Source: Heterocephalus glaber
Taxonomy: Eukaryota > Chordata > Mammalia > Rodentia > Bathyergidae
Assembly (NCBI RefSeq): GCF_000247695.1
Contig: NW_004624782.1
Coordinates: 12,458,116-12,522,115, forward strand
Direction of reading: 5' to 3'
Length of the DNA: 64,000 bases
The notes below the pieces were generated by a model, which saw only the letters and a list, made by a program, of their open reading frames with translations, was not told where the DNA came from and did no database searches. The translations under genes and the position numbers were made by a program. Of the stretch, positions 32,096-43,052 are shown piece by piece (the stretch's first letter is position 1; every line of letters starts with the position of its first letter).

Positions 32096-33465
32096 TTGTC
32101 ACATGGACAAGGAAGGAGAGGGAAATCACAGTGCAATTACAGGCACCTGCCGCACTGTCATGTCCTCAGCCCTGTCAGGTAGCCCAGGCCCTGTCTCGTG
32201 GAAGATGAGCCCAGAGGCCCTGCTGGGTTGTTTCCTCCTTGAGATGCTAGGCAGGCCCTGCTCTGCCTGGGCTCCGACCCTGCTCCATCCTGGGGCTGAG
32301 GGATAAGCTCCACTTTGGAAGCAGCAAGGGCTTCAGCCAGTGGCCCTGCTGTCGCGCCCTGCCCAGCTGCCTGTGAGCAGGAAGAGCCGAGCTGCAGGAC
32401 CAGGCACAAGGCAGCCAGCCCGAGAGCGTGGCCTTCCCTGCAGCGTGGGCCAGCGGCAGCACACGGGGTGGGGGTGGACACAGGCAGGGCTGGCCATGCC
32501 CTGACGGTCAGCATGGGGAAAACAGTGGCCCGGGCTGCGGGGCTGTTCTCCTGTGGCCACAGTCCCTACCCCTCTCGCTGTCCCATGCCGAGGCCGGGTC
32601 ACCGTGTCCTCATGGCCCTCTCCCCTTGGGCACGTCCCAAGTCCGGGTTACCACATGGCCTCCGGGCCCTGGAGTTCTGGCTCCTTGAGCTAAAGCGACC
32701 ACTGAGGACGCTCCGGTGTCCTGTGCCGTGCGACAGGAACAGGTACACTCACGTCAATGCCACCCTGGGCTCTGAGGCCTGGTGTGCAACTGCTTGCAGT
32801 TGGGACTCAGTGGCCTCAGAAGCAAGGCAGCACCACTGTCTGGCTGGGCCCCGAGACCCGGCCGCGGCCATGCAGCAGGCAGCAGGCAGCAGAGACATGC
32901 GCGGCGGCTGCCCCAGCTCCCTGCCGCCACTCCACAGTCGGGGAGGGAAATGGGGCAGCTGCACTGGTCCGCGGGTCTGGAATCATAACGGTGACTCTGT
33001 CCTCTGTCCCGTGCAACACAGCGGCCACACCCGAGTACTGCATTTCATCCTCACAGACACCCGGGAGTGCACACTGCTGAGGGACGTGGTAGCCATGCCC
33101 GAGAGTCCTCAGGAGCCTCAGCTCCTGGGCCTTGTGCCCTTGCCTGGTCCCCCTTGCTGAACTGGGGACAACAGCGTGCTGCTGGGTGACTTCACAGGCC
33201 AGTGCACAATGGCACTGCGGCTTCTGGCTTGCTCTCAGACTGCTCCTTGGGAGAGTTGCCCCGTGCCAGGCGACCCTCCAGCAGCCCCGTGTGAGGCTCA
33301 TGTGCCGAGGGCCCGCCGGCTGGCAGAGACACTCCAGCCCCCACAGGCTGCTGAGGGACCAGCCCAGAGCCGCCTTCTGCACTCCTGGCCCGCAGGAACA
33401 GGGAGAGCGCACTCTCTCCCTCTGTCACACCGCTAAGTTTTGGAGTGATTGGCAAGGAGCAAAAC
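32096..33465. other. Unassigned GC-rich DNA, no coding support
   Basis: The longest plus-strand frame in the window (32315-33160, 281 residues) lies here. It overlaps long frames on the opposite strand (32158-32514, 32816-33412), shows no recognisable domain, signal peptide or membrane segment, and is alanine/proline/arginine-rich as expected from GC composition. Several CpGs occur around 32860-32920. Confidence 0.5.
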
Positions 33466-33560
33466 TTAGGAGTTCAGTTGCTTGCTAAGGTCACACAACT
33501 GGTGCGTAGGGAAATCAGGGCTTGAACCCAGAGTGCTTGACCACTCCGTATACTGCAACT
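33466..33560 (-). mobile_element. MIR SINE fragment
   Basis: 'tgctaaggtcacacaactgg' and 'aatcagggcttgaacccaga' with 'gtgcttgaccactccgtat' are in inverted MIR order. Confidence 0.85.
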
Positions 33561-34158
33561 TTGGCCACTTCTGAGAAGTTTCAGTGTGTGCCTCCCGGTG
33601 GTCCTCTCCCTTCCCTCTGGCGGCCTCTTCTGTGCCCAGGACTCACCCCGTTCACTCACTCCACCTCCTGGTTCCTCTGGCAAACAGGGCTTATTTTCTC
33701 CAATTTGCTCTACTAAAATTTAATCAGCCAAATAATGCATCAGCACATTTCTCCTTTAGGGAAATTCGATAGCAGGTGAGGCCCTCCGGGCTCCTGGGAA
33801 CATGTCCCTCCCTGACTGGCCTCTCCCAGACCCTCGTCCTCACCATGTGGGTCCCAGTCCCCCCATCCTAACCATGCGCATTGCTGTTGACCCCCCAAAC
33901 TCTGCCACAAAGAGCAACCCACAATACCATGCTGAGCAAGGCGGCACTCAACAGGCACTGCGACATCTTGGATGTGAACACACACGCGTGCGCACACGGA
34001 CACAAAAGGCCAGCCCAAACTGCATTCCACAGCATGCTTGGGTTTAGGTGGCGAGATTATAAAGTGAGTCAAAGAACTGGCATAAGGAGCTTGTGGGGTG
34101 GTGGCATTGTTCAATTTTTGACGTCAGTAGCAGTTCTGGGAGGTCCAATTGGCGATCA
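33561..34158. other. Unassigned DNA
   Basis: Possible remnants of an old LINE between 34030 and 34140 ('attataaagtgagtcaaaga'), but the match is not secure. A short alternating GTGCGC patch lies at 33984-34000. Confidence 0.4.
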
Positions 34159-34505
34159 TTGTGGTTTTGCCTAGATGCCCCCCGAGCCTCGTGTGCTCCT
34201 AGGTGAGGGCTGGGGAGGGGCTTGGATCACAGGGGTCGGACACCCTGATGAGTTTATAGCTGACTCGCTGTTAGGTCCTCGGAGGTGGGTCAGCATGGCC
34301 TGCAGGGGTCTGTCTCTTCCCCACTCCTCCCTTCGCTCCCTCTGCTTCCCGGCCACCGTGCTAAGCAGCGCTTCTCCACCGCGTGCCTCTGCCATGCACC
34401 CTGCCTTGGAGCCAGCCAACTGGAAACTGAAACCTCCACATCTGTGAGCCAAAATAAACCTCATCCTTTAATCCACAAGTATTGAGTATTGTGTGCCAGT
34501 GATGA
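34159..34505 (+). mobile_element. MaLR-type LTR, plus strand
   Basis: Opens 'tgtggttttgcctagatgcc' and carries 'gaaacctccacatctgtgag' and 'ccaaaataaacctcatcctt' near the 3' end. The end region is diverged. Confidence 0.75.
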
Positions 34506-34523
34506 GGAATATGTCTGTAAGTA

Positions 34524-34632
34524 GGCTGGGCATGATGGCACATACCTGTAGCCCCAGCTACTCAGGAGGCTGAGGCAGGAGGCTCTCTAAAGCCCAGGAG
34601 TTCAGGGACAGCTTGAAAGACTGTCTCAAAAA
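34524..34632 (+). mobile_element. B1 SINE monomer
   Basis: 'ggctgggcatgatggcacat' start, 'agccccagctactcaggagg' and 'ggctgaggcaggaggctctc' core, and 'gactgtctcaaaaag' end. 7SL-derived with a box A-like start, and no ID half. Confidence 0.92.
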
Positions 34633-34639
34633 GCCATTA

Positions 34640-35055
34640 GGCAGGGCATCCTCAGTTTCTGTACCTTTCTATGTACATGTCACAATTTTGTAAGATTTTA
34701 AGAAAATATATTGTTTTCTTTTTTTAATATCAGTTCATCACTATTTTTCTGTCTTTTTAACACTGCTTCTTTGTATTTGACAGTACTTATCCAGCAGTCC
34801 CCTCTAGGCTTACTTCATTCTCTGTAATGTCTTCAGCATGGTCTGTAGACTGACTGTCCCACACCAGGTAGCCCTCCCCCAGTGGCAAACATTTTGTTTG
34901 TTTCTCATTTTTCCCTGTTTTGACCAAGGCTGCAGTGACTGTCCTGCACATCTGTGTCCCCAGGTGTACCGTACAATGGCGTTTTCAATAAACATCACAG
35001 AAACATTGTCCACTGTGGCTCTACTGCTCCTCCCTCCCATACCTGGGGTCTAGAA
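34640..35055 (-). mobile_element. L1M 3' UTR fragment, minus strand
   Basis: 'tctcatttttccctgttttg' and 'accaaggctgcagtgactgt' with 'ttcaataaacatcac' are antisense 3' L1 phrases. The left part (34640-34850) is AT-rich and may belong to it. Confidence 0.5.
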
Positions 35056-35335
35056 TCCCGTGTGCCTGAGGCTCAGCCTCCAGCCTAGGGGACCCTTAGG
35101 GAGCCAGGCCCAGCAGGAGGAAGGGAGGTTACTGGGAGCATGGCCTTCAAAGGGATCCTAGCACTCCAGCCCCCCACCAATGGGCCACCTTTGCTGTCCA
35201 CTCCCACCATGACGTACCATGTTACCACAGCCCCAGGGCAACAGTGGTCTGGAACCATGAGCCAAATGAACCTATCCTCTTTTTAAGTCCATTCTCTCAG
35301 GCATCTTGTCACAGTGACACCAAGTTGACTAATAC
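35056..35335 (+). mobile_element. MaLR-type LTR, 3' part
   Basis: 'tggtctggaaccatgagcca', 'aatgaacctatcctcttttt' and 'aggcatcttgtcacagtgac' followed by 'aagttgactaatacc' form a clear MaLR LTR 3' end. Confidence 0.85.
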
Positions 35336-35434
35336 CCTCTCTCCCCAAAACTGAACAAAGATTCCTATGTTCCTATACATTTACTAATTTGTGGCCTCAG
35401 AAGTGTTTGATTTTCTTGCATCTTGGGGAAGGAA

Positions 35435-35572
35435 AACAGTATCTCATTATTGTCTACCCCACAGATGCAGAAACAGGATCAGAGAGCCTAAGCAATTTGC
35501 CTGAGACCACACAGCAAGAAAGTGGTAACACAAGGACTTGAATTCAGGTCTTTCACCTCCAAACCCAAGCTC
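35435..35572 (-). mobile_element. MIR SINE
   Basis: 'ccccacagatgcagaaacag', 'gatcagagagcctaagcaat' and 'gagaccacacagcaagaaag' then 'gacttgaattcaggtctttc', all in inverted MIR order. Confidence 0.88.
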
Positions 35573-36064
35573 TTGCCAAGATCTGAGGTTCTGGCCCCTA
35601 AAAAGCAGGTCCTCCTAGATAGGTATGACCGTCCCCTGCCACGGGGCCAAAGGCAGCGCACCATCTCACAGGAGGTGCAGGCATCATGGTGCCGGGGCTG
35701 CAGAGGTCCCGGGAAGCGAGCACAGGCTTACCTCCATGGAAGCCATCAGGGAGGAAATTAGCTGGAAATGGAATCGACAAGGTGCTGCCGGGACTCTGAT
35801 AGTAAATCAGACAAACTTGCATCTGACACGATGCATTTAGAGCAGGCCGCCACTGGGTTCTCTGCTGCTCCCAAGCAACCAGCCACAGGGAGCGAAAAAT
35901 AAAACAGTCTATGAAGCTACAAAACGAAATAATGAATGACAACAGGCCCCAGAACGGCGTGGGGAGAATTATTGGGAAATCAGCTAAGAGCCATCAGGAG
36001 GGTAGCCTACACTGCTGCCGGCAGGAGGTGGCCACAGTGCAGAGAGGCCGCCTCACAGCCAGAG
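35573..36064. other. Unassigned DNA
   Basis: No repeat or exon recognised. Confidence 0.45.
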
Positions 36065-36205
36065 CGGCTCCTGCACTTGCTGCCTGGGGACTTTAAACAA
36101 GGTCCTGTGGCTCTTGGAGACTCAGTTTCCTTGTCTGTGAAATTAGAGGAAAAGAAGGGTGTGCCTGCCTCATAGCACCATGTAAGGACTCAATGAGGTG
36201 TTGAC
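36065..36205 (+). mobile_element. MIR SINE
   Basis: 'ggagactcagtttccttgtc', 'tgtgaaattagaggaaaaga' and 'tgcctgcctcatagcaccat' with 'actcaatgagg' in plus-strand MIR order. Confidence 0.82.
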
Positions 36206-36745
36206 TACACAGGACCTAGGGGTGCGAGCACAGCTGTTCATGTTGTCCACAAACAAGTGCACTTTGGGGAGGCTGAGCATGGCTGCCGTGGGGCCCACCC
36301 TCCATGCCCAAAGAAGAAAGATTTCTCAATGTACCAAAGCCCTCCTGGGCTACAGCAGCCCCAAGAGGCTCCAGCAGAAGTAGGTGCTCAATAAACAGTG
36401 GGGTTACAATCACAGCAGTCTGATTGTCCAGCTGGGGTCTCTTGTGGTCATTCTGACCACAACTGTGACAAGAACTCTGCAGAAGCAAAGAGAGGGCCAT
36501 GCAGGTCCCACAGTATCCTGCAGAAAGAGCCAGGCTTACAGCAGTCTAATGGCAGCAGCTGGGGACGGGAATAGCAAGTGAACAGAATGTCCTGGCCTGC
36601 CCAGGAGATGGACACACCAGCCACATCACAGACGGGTGCAGGAAAGCGAGGCAAATGAGCCATGCCTCCCAGCCCCCCAGGGGCACTGACAGGCCTTCAG
36701 TGCCTCCTCTGAAGAGGAGTGGACAGAGGAAGACATGCTGGACAG
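36206..36745. other. Unassigned DNA
   Basis: A 'gtaggtgctcaataaacagt' phrase at 36380-36399 resembles the ending of an L2 or related old repeat. The rest is unassigned. Confidence 0.4.
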
Positions 36746-36952
36746 AAGCCAGGCATAGCGGTGCGGGCTTGTGGGAGGGAGGCCGAGGCAGGAAGACTGC
36801 GAGTGCAGGCAGGGCACCTTAGGGACTTAGTGAGACCCTGTCTCAAAAATGAAACAATTTTTAAACGAGTGGTGATGTAACTCAGTGCAGAGGTCCTGGG
36901 TTCAATTCCCAGCACCACAAAGAACAAAACAAACAAACAATAAAACAACAGG
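36746..36952 (+). mobile_element. B1-dID SINE, plus strand
   Basis: The B1 half ('gccaggcatagcggtgcggg', 'gaggccgaggcaggaagact', 'gagaccctgtctcaaaaat') is followed by the ID half ('ggtgatgtaactcagtgcag', 'gggttcaattcccagcacca') and an A/C-rich tail. Confidence 0.9.
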
Positions 36953-36984
36953 CCATGAGACCTACCTGCAGGGACTGAACTCAA

Positions 36985-37120
36985 CCGCCTGCCCTGACTC
37001 TGCTCACGCTGGTCTTTCTGCCCGAAATGCTCTCTGCTGTGTCAGTGTCACCTGTCCTCCAGGCCTGGCTCCAGTGCCGCACCATCTCCAGAAAACTCCC
37101 CCTTCAGAAATGTCATGAGC
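36985..37120 (+). mobile_element. L2 LINE 3' fragment
   Basis: 'cacgctggtctttctgcccg', 'aaatgctctctgctgtgtca' and 'gtgtcacctgtcctccaggc' follow the layout of the L2 3' region. Confidence 0.6.
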
Positions 37121-37261
37121 TCTCGAATTCCAGCCCTAGCTGGCTCTTACTGGAGTCAGATCTGGCCACAGTTCAGCCACACCCTGTCGTATGACCTGGG
37201 CAGAAGCCCAAAGCTGACTAGAGCAGAACCAGACCAGGCCTGGAAGGGAGAGGACTGGGAA

Positions 37262-37600
37262 TGTATGTGTCAGCTTTTGCTGCTGCAACAAAGAGTCCTA
37301 AGATCTCAGTAGCTCTCCACACTAAGCATTTGTTTCTTCTGCCTGCTCCATGAGGGCAGCTGGTTGGATGCTCAGCTGCGCTCAGCTAGTCCCGGCTGCC
37401 AAGTCCCTAGCTCACGCGGCTCTCATTCTGCATCCACACAGAAGGACCAGCGAGGTCTGCAGCAGGATGTCCTTGGGCAGAAGCCACACCCTCACGATCC
37501 CCACATACGGTAGGTGTCACCCCTGCTTGTGTTTGCATAGTCGAAAAATGACCAGGTCCAAATCAGCAGGGGAGGCTCATGCAGCCTTCTGCGACCCAGC
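37262..37600 (-). mobile_element. Degenerate LTR-like repeat, minus strand
   Basis: 'gtcagcttttgctgctgcaa' followed by 'caaagagtcctaagatctca' resembles the inverted 3' end of MaLR/ERVL LTRs. The remaining body is too diverged to name. Confidence 0.4.
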
Positions 37601-37619
37601 TGTGGTGGGGAGGAAATGA

Positions 37620-37960
37620 AGATAGTGCTGGCCCTGTCTGTGGGTTCAGCGCCCGTGGGTCCAAGAAATCCTAGATGGAAAACATTTGGGGGAAACATCA
37701 CTTCTGTGCTGAATGCCCAGGCTTCTTCCTTGCCGTTATTCCCTAAACAGTACGGTCAAACAACTATTTACATAGCATTTGCATTGTATTGAGTACTGTA
37801 AGGAATGTAGAGATGATTTGAAGTACACCGGAGGATGTGTGTAGGATACATGCAAACACTACACCACTTTATGCAAGAGACTGGAGAATCCTTAGATGTT
37901 GGTATCTATGGGGAAGCCTGGAACCGATTCCCCACTGATCCTGAGAAGTGATTGTAATTG
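37620..37960 (+). mobile_element. Tigger-class MITE
   Basis: 'attccctaaacagtacggtc', 'aacaactatttacatagcat', 'ttgcattgtattgagtactg', 'gagatgatttgaagtacacc' and 'ggaggatgtgtgtaggatac' appear in order, and the right terminus reads 'cactgatcctgagaagtgat'. This matches a Tc1/mariner Tigger MITE from end to end. Confidence 0.88.
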
Positions 37961-38319
37961 TGAAAAAGTAACATCATCTATCATGATGTATTATTCTTCA
38001 CTCTCCAGTCTCCCCTCTCCCCATTCTGGAAACTTACTCCTTGTTCCTTGGGCAGCCCTTGGTGCCACTATGGAGGGAAGCACCCTGATTCAGGCCAGCC
38101 AATCAGAGGACTTCATTCATACCCAAGGGCCATGGTGATTGGCTCAGGAATACGCACATGATATAAATCAGGCCAATGAGATCCTTTCTTGAGCCTTTTC
38201 AGCCAGAGCTATGGGAAAGCAGCACTCTTCCCCCTAGGGTTACAAGGCAGGCGGGGCTTGAGCTCCAGGCTTATGAGGAACCATGCTGATCTCCACAGAG
38301 CGCAGCATGGTCCACTGTC
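37961..38319. other. Unassigned DNA with three CCAAT boxes
   Basis: CCAAT or ATTGG pentamers occur at 38099-38103, 38138-38142 and 38173-38177 within 80 bp, embedded in what looks like an old dispersed repeat ('gtgattggctcagg'). No transcription unit is visible downstream. Confidence 0.4.
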
Positions 38320-38485
38320 CTGTGCTTTCCAACACAACTACACGTGAAATGTGCTGGTGCCAATGAGGAACTAAACTGTAAAGTTTATTTGGGGTTTAAT
38401 TGATGTTTGGTTTGATTTTCATTACTTACATTTTAATCTAGCAGCCACACGTGGCTAGAGGCTAGTATATTGGATGGAACAGAGA
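38320..38485 (+). mobile_element. hAT-type DNA transposon relic (MER-class)
   Basis: 'tacacgtgaaatgtgctggt', 'attacttacattttaatcta' and 'gcagccacacgtggctagag' with 'gctagtatattggatgg' match a common hAT-class relic containing the 'gccacatgtggctagtggct' motif. Confidence 0.6.
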
Positions 38486-38749
38486 CTGTAAGAAATAAAA
38501 GAGACTTTTGTGACATTTTGGGGCTGTGCTGGGTTGAACCTGGCACCACCTAGACTTTGTAGCTCATCAAAGGACACAAATTTCTTCTCTTGGCCCCAGC
38601 TCATAGGATTTCCATCAGTAGAAGTAGGAGTCTCAGCTAACCAGCAGTCATCTCTGCTTCTTTTCCTGTTCTTGGGCCAGCATTGGGCAGAAAGCTGCAC
38701 ATGAACATTTCAGAATCTTTCCACATATGCCCAGGAGGAGTCCCAGAGC

Positions 38750-38925
38750 CAGGACACCGAGTTCGAACCCCTCCTTTCCCTGGTACTGGCTGCAGGGCCT
38801 TGGGAAGATGCTGTGTTGCTGTTCCAAGGCCTGATCTGCCTGGGGCGTGAAGACCACGTGAGTTAGTCCGACTGAAGTGCCTAAAACCGCACCAGGCATG
38901 TAGTGAAAGCTCCCTGGCCACGACT
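38750..38925 (+). mobile_element. MIR SINE
   Basis: 'ccgagttcgaacccctcctt', 'ctggtactggctgcagggcc' and 'gcctggggcgtgaagacc' with 'accaggcatgtagtg' are in plus-strand MIR order, diverged. Confidence 0.6.
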
Positions 38926-38954
38926 TCATCACCTCTTCCATCCAGTCCTGAGGT

Positions 38955-39085
38955 TGCAGGCCAGTGAGCTAAGGCTCACAGAGGCCAAGTCACTCACCAA
39001 GTGGCAAAGGCAAAAGATGACAAACCTAGGATGGAGCCAGGCCTGTGATTCCAAAGTGTAAACCCTTACCACTCCACTATCCTCT
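38955..39085 (-). mobile_element. MIR SINE
   Basis: 'gctcacagaggccaagtcac', 'tcaccaagtggcaaaggcaa' and 'cctgtgattccaaagtgtaa' match inverted MIR. Confidence 0.75.
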
Positions 39086-39689
39086 TTGTAGCTTTTAAAC
39101 TCAGTCCATGGTAACTATAAGAGTAATATTAATAAGGATTAGTACTCGTTGCATAACCAATAACATAAATCCCAGGCAGTTTTGCTTCAGAGCCCAAGCT
39201 TTTAGTTTTCAGAGAAAAACAAATGTTCCCTTTTTTAATGCTCCTCCTGTGCTTCTATTACTTCGAAGGAGAAGGTCTCAGCTTGGTGCTGATATGCCTT
39301 TAATGCCTCTCTAGCACTTGCTAATCTCTTCTGAACAAAGGGAAGCCAGCCTCAGCTCCCAGCAGACTACACTGTCCAGAGGGGACTTGGTGCTCCTTAT
39401 GTTACATGCCTCAGGCAGAAGTGGGAACTACTCCCCTTGGAGGCACTGTGGCTCCCTGTAGAGAAAAGGCAGTGGACAGAGGAGAAGCCTAGGCCTCGGG
39501 CCTCTGGAGCCTGCAGTGGAAGCCAGCCCAGCTATGTTTAGGAGGGTAGTGGACAGCAGGCACCAGAGCACAAGCCTTGTGTGGTCCCACTGAGTGTCAC
39601 ACAGCCTGCGCCAGCTGATGGACAGATCCTCACCCCGCACGCAGTGATGCTGCAGAAACCGGCCTCTATACAGAGCGAGACGCCAAAGG
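39086..39689. other. Unassigned DNA
   Basis: No repeat or exon recognised. The 146-residue minus frame at 39428-39868 crosses a MIR and has no domain. Confidence 0.45.
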
Positions 39690-39850
39690 CCCCATCTGAG
39701 TACCTTCCCCGTCACCGCCAAATAAGGGTCCTGTGCCCGCTGGGCCTCGGTTTCCTCATGGGAGCAATGGAGGCGGCAGTAATTGCCCCCAGAGAATGGC
39801 ATTATGAAACCAATGAGGCCGGGCAAATGTGCTGTGAAAAGAACTGAACA
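39690..39850 (+). mobile_element. MIR SINE
   Basis: 'ctgggcctcggtttcctcat' and 'gggagcaatggaggcggcag' then 'aagagaatggcattatgaaa'-type sequence are in plus-strand MIR order. Confidence 0.75.
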
Positions 39851-40438
39851 AACACGAACTGTTGCCATTGTCTCTATTGGACTCTAAGTGTTTTATTTGT
39901 CAGCGGAATCACCCACAGGAAACAAATTGCTGACACCAGCGTGAACGACTCGTGTTTTGGGTTCAGTCCGTCTCACTGCATTCTGCTTTCCCGGCAGGGA
40001 TCGTCTTCCCCCTCTCAGCCACTCAGTCTGTAGCAGTGCCTGGCCCAGCGAGGCATCCACAGATCCTGTGTTCCATGTCGGGACCGTGCATGACAGGTAA
40101 CAGGAGCTGGGAGTGCGGGGCGAGGAGGGGTGGATGCAGATGGGCAAAGACAGGTGGATGCAGATGGGTGCTGATGGACAGAGGGAGAACGGATTCACCG
40201 GGGCCACGCAGACTGTGGGTGAATGGGTGGAGGACAAGTGGGTGATGGAGTCCAAATGCTGTTTAGGGTGCGACTGTTTGTTGAGTCAGAATCTTACTCT
40301 GGTACTAGATACCAACTACACAGAACTCGCAAGCCACAAGGACAGCACGTGCACAGGTGTGCATGCGTGCATGGACTGGTTGTGCAGTCCTGAGGGAGAA
40401 TTTGGCAGAGAATGAAGATTATGGGAGGAATCGTTTGA
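39851..40438. other. Unassigned DNA with a small tandem repeat
   Basis: A short tandem array lies at 40127-40180. The rest is unassigned. Confidence 0.45.
40127..40180. repeat. Short tandem repeat, about 24-bp unit
   Basis: 'ggtggatgcagatggg' occurs at about 40129 and 40152, followed by a degenerate 'gctgatggacagaggg' third unit. Confidence 0.75.
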
Positions 40439-40559
40439 ACAATAATATATTTCTTCTTTTTGGGGGGGGCGGGTACTGGGGATTCAACTCGGGACCTTGC
40501 GCTTTCGAGGCAGGTGCTGGAACCACTGAGCTAAATCCCCGGCCCACAATAATATATTT
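40439..40559 (-). mobile_element. ID SINE, minus strand, with perfect target-site duplication
   Basis: The body at about 40453-40545 shows inverted box B 'gggattcaactcgggac' and box A 'ccactgagctaaatcc'. A G-run at 40461-40468 replaces part of the pol III end region near the tail. The 14-mer acaataatatattt flanks it at 40439-40452 and 40546-40559. Confidence 0.95.
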
Positions 40560-40618
40560 TAAACAGGTATTGAAACATCACAAAGTACCCATTATATTAT
40601 AACTTTTATGTATTGGTT

Positions 40619-40733
40619 AAAAATACATTACATAGGGCTGGGGATTTAGCTCAGTGGTTCCGCCGCCTGCCTCGCAAGCGCAAGGACCCAAGTTCGATCC
40701 CTGGTACCAAAAAAAAAAAAAAATACATTACAT
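40619..40733 (+). mobile_element. ID SINE with target-site duplication, near-consensus copy
   Basis: Body 40634-40720: 'gggctggggatttagctcag', 'ccgccgcctgcctcgcaagc', box B 'aagttcgatccc' and an A tail of about 14. Flanking copies of 'aaaatacattacat' at 40619-40633 and 40719-40733 match. It is one of the least diverged ID copies here. Confidence 0.96.
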
Positions 40734-42964
40734 TTTTTAAAAGAATGTACTTTAAAGACAGTTTCAGAGGCCCTCTCCAATCCTCCCTGATCTCCTCCAG
40801 CCCAGGGCGAAGAAGGCTGCTCAGGAGGCCCGAATGAGGCCCGCGCAGGGGAACGCTCTCTGCGAGGCACTCAAGGCCACATTCAACCCTGCACAGCCCT
40901 GGGGACACTGATCCTCCTCAAGGCTTCAATGATGGTCATGAACAGAGCTCTCTGGCTACCGCCCTACCCCGGAGTTTCTGGTTGCCTGGAGCAGCTTCCC
41001 AGTCGGTATTTCCTCAGTCATAAGGACTGACCTCCTCGGAGCGCGTCTCCCAGTGCATGGGCCTCACCGTAGCCTCCCAGGCCCTCCCAGGGCCGGAGAC
41101 AGAGACAGGGCAGTGATTGCTCCATCCACAGGTAGTAACCTGGTGTGGCCTGATGTGCAGCCCTCTCCCCAGCCTCATTAACAGCAACAGGGAGGAGGAC
41201 CCAGTAACCATCTCTGAGGGGCCAAGAAAACTGCATCAAGGGAGCAGTGTTTGAGTTAAGGCTGGAAGGATGCAAATGCAGAAGCCACCAGAAGTCCTAG
41301 CAACAACCCAGAAGTCATAGGGACCGCCTGGAAGTCTCAGCCTCTCAGAGCATCAGTGTAATGTGTTCTGGGGTGCAAAGCCACCCTTGTACTACCCGTT
41401 GTGTCCCCGACATACAAAAACTACACCAGTGTGCAGAGGTGACTTCGAGCTTCTCTGTGAGCTGTGGACACACAGAACGGGGAAGTGGCCAGATGGCAGT
41501 CCTCACCCCTGAGAAAAGAAAAGAGCCTCCTCCGGGAGGGACAGGCCGGGCCTTTTCAGAGGGAGCTGCTTATAAAGGCTCAGGGGCAGAAAGAAGCTGC
41601 TTGTCTTGCCTTCCAGCACCTCTCCTCTCCTCCCACGCTGCGCCTGGATTCTCCCTCGGGAACCCCTAGCCCAGGCTGTGGGACTGCAGAGGCCCTGGCT
41701 GCAGATCCAGAAGGGAACAAGGAGCCAGGCCTCACTGTCTCCACAGTGCATCCCTGCTACCAGGCCTGGCTCATGAGTCCCTTCTGGGACTCGGACAGTT
41801 CCTGTGCAAAACTCGGGCTTCAGGCATCTGAAAAATAGAGAAAACAAAAGGGAAAAGTAGCAGTAAGAACGACAAAGGAAAGTTAGGGGAGGGAGAGAGA
41901 GTGGGAGAGGAGACTGAGACTTAGCAAGCAGATCCAGCCAAAGCCAAAGCCACACTGCTTTCTCCTCACGTGAGTCAGTAAAAATGCACTTCTTTGCTTA
42001 CACTGGTCACTTGCAATCAACCAGTTTTCCAGTATTTGTATTCCTCTACCCATACTAGGAACTCGGGACCACGGGAATGAGACAGGATGGGGTTCAGCCT
42101 GCCCAGCGCAGAGGTACATCCCTGCCACACTAGACTGAACACTGTTACCTGCACTCACTCACTAGCTTTCCCAAAGCAGGTGTCCAGAGGTCGAGGCCCC
42201 CCTACGTCACAGATGGATGTGCCCATTTACCCACTTAGAGAGGGGTGACCGCTGGTGCGTCACAGCTTCCTGCCTACTTTGAAACCCCAGATTCTCTGTG
42301 GCAAGCTGGGGTGTAGGCTCAGCACGCAGATGGCGTCCCATAAATATCTGCTGGATGCATCAGTTAATGCTGCCCTGCAGATACATTAACGCAGATGCGC
42401 AATTCACTTTCTGGGCACCCATAGCGCTGTTTCTGACAGAGTGAACAGTGTGCAGACAAGTACAGCAGAGCAGCCACTCCGAGAAGACTGCTTTCCCTGA
42501 TTCCGGGCCCGTCATCACTAGGAGGAGAGACATGTCCTGAGGATGCTTGAACTTCAGCAAGGAATTACAGCCCCACCAGAAAGGGAAATAATCTGAAAAT
42601 GGAGAAAATTCGGACTTACAATGAAAAAGCAACCGGAATTCATCCCGGCAAGATTGCAAGACAGCTGCGTCTCCTGGGTATTCAGGACACACGAGAGAAG
42701 AGAGAGCTCTGACTCCTTCCCAGAAGGTTCCTCTCCACTGAGCACCTCTCAGCTTTCAGAGCAGAATGGCTGGAGAGGCATGGACGCGCCTGCAAAGCCG
42801 GGGAGGCTTTTTCCTTCATTTGCTCTCCATCAGACTTTGATTCTCACCTCAGATTAGGTAAAGCCACGGAGACAAGCACAAAAGACCCTAGAATCCAAAT
42901 ACAAGCAGCCCCAACACTTCTTGAAATTCACTACAGACCACGTTTGCTTTTGAAAATTAGAAAA
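40734..42964. other. Unassigned DNA
   Basis: More than 2 kb without a secure repeat or exon. Bases 41836-41925 are purine-rich (GGGAGAGAG-type). The frames at 41464-41838 and 41503-41955 overlap on opposite strands. The stretch 42540-42880 has an ordinary composition with a 78-residue plus frame but no recognisable domain. Confidence 0.5.
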
Positions 42965-43052
42965 GTACAGGGCCGGGGATTTAGCTCAGTGGTTCCACTG
43001 CCCACCTCACAAGTGCAAGGTCCTGAGTTCGATCCCCGGTACCAAAAAAAAG
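42965..43052 (+). mobile_element. ID SINE
   Basis: 'gccggggatttagctcagtg', 'cccacctcacaagtgcaagg', box B 'gagttcgatccccgg' and a short A tail. The flanks 'gaaaattagaaaagta' and 'gaaaattacaaaataa' are a possible diverged target-site duplication. Confidence 0.93.

Noticed and set aside
32315..33160. 281-residue open frame, the longest in the window
   Set aside because: It lies in GC-rich DNA where stop codons are rare, overlaps long frames on the other strand, and has no recognisable domain, signal peptide or membrane segment.
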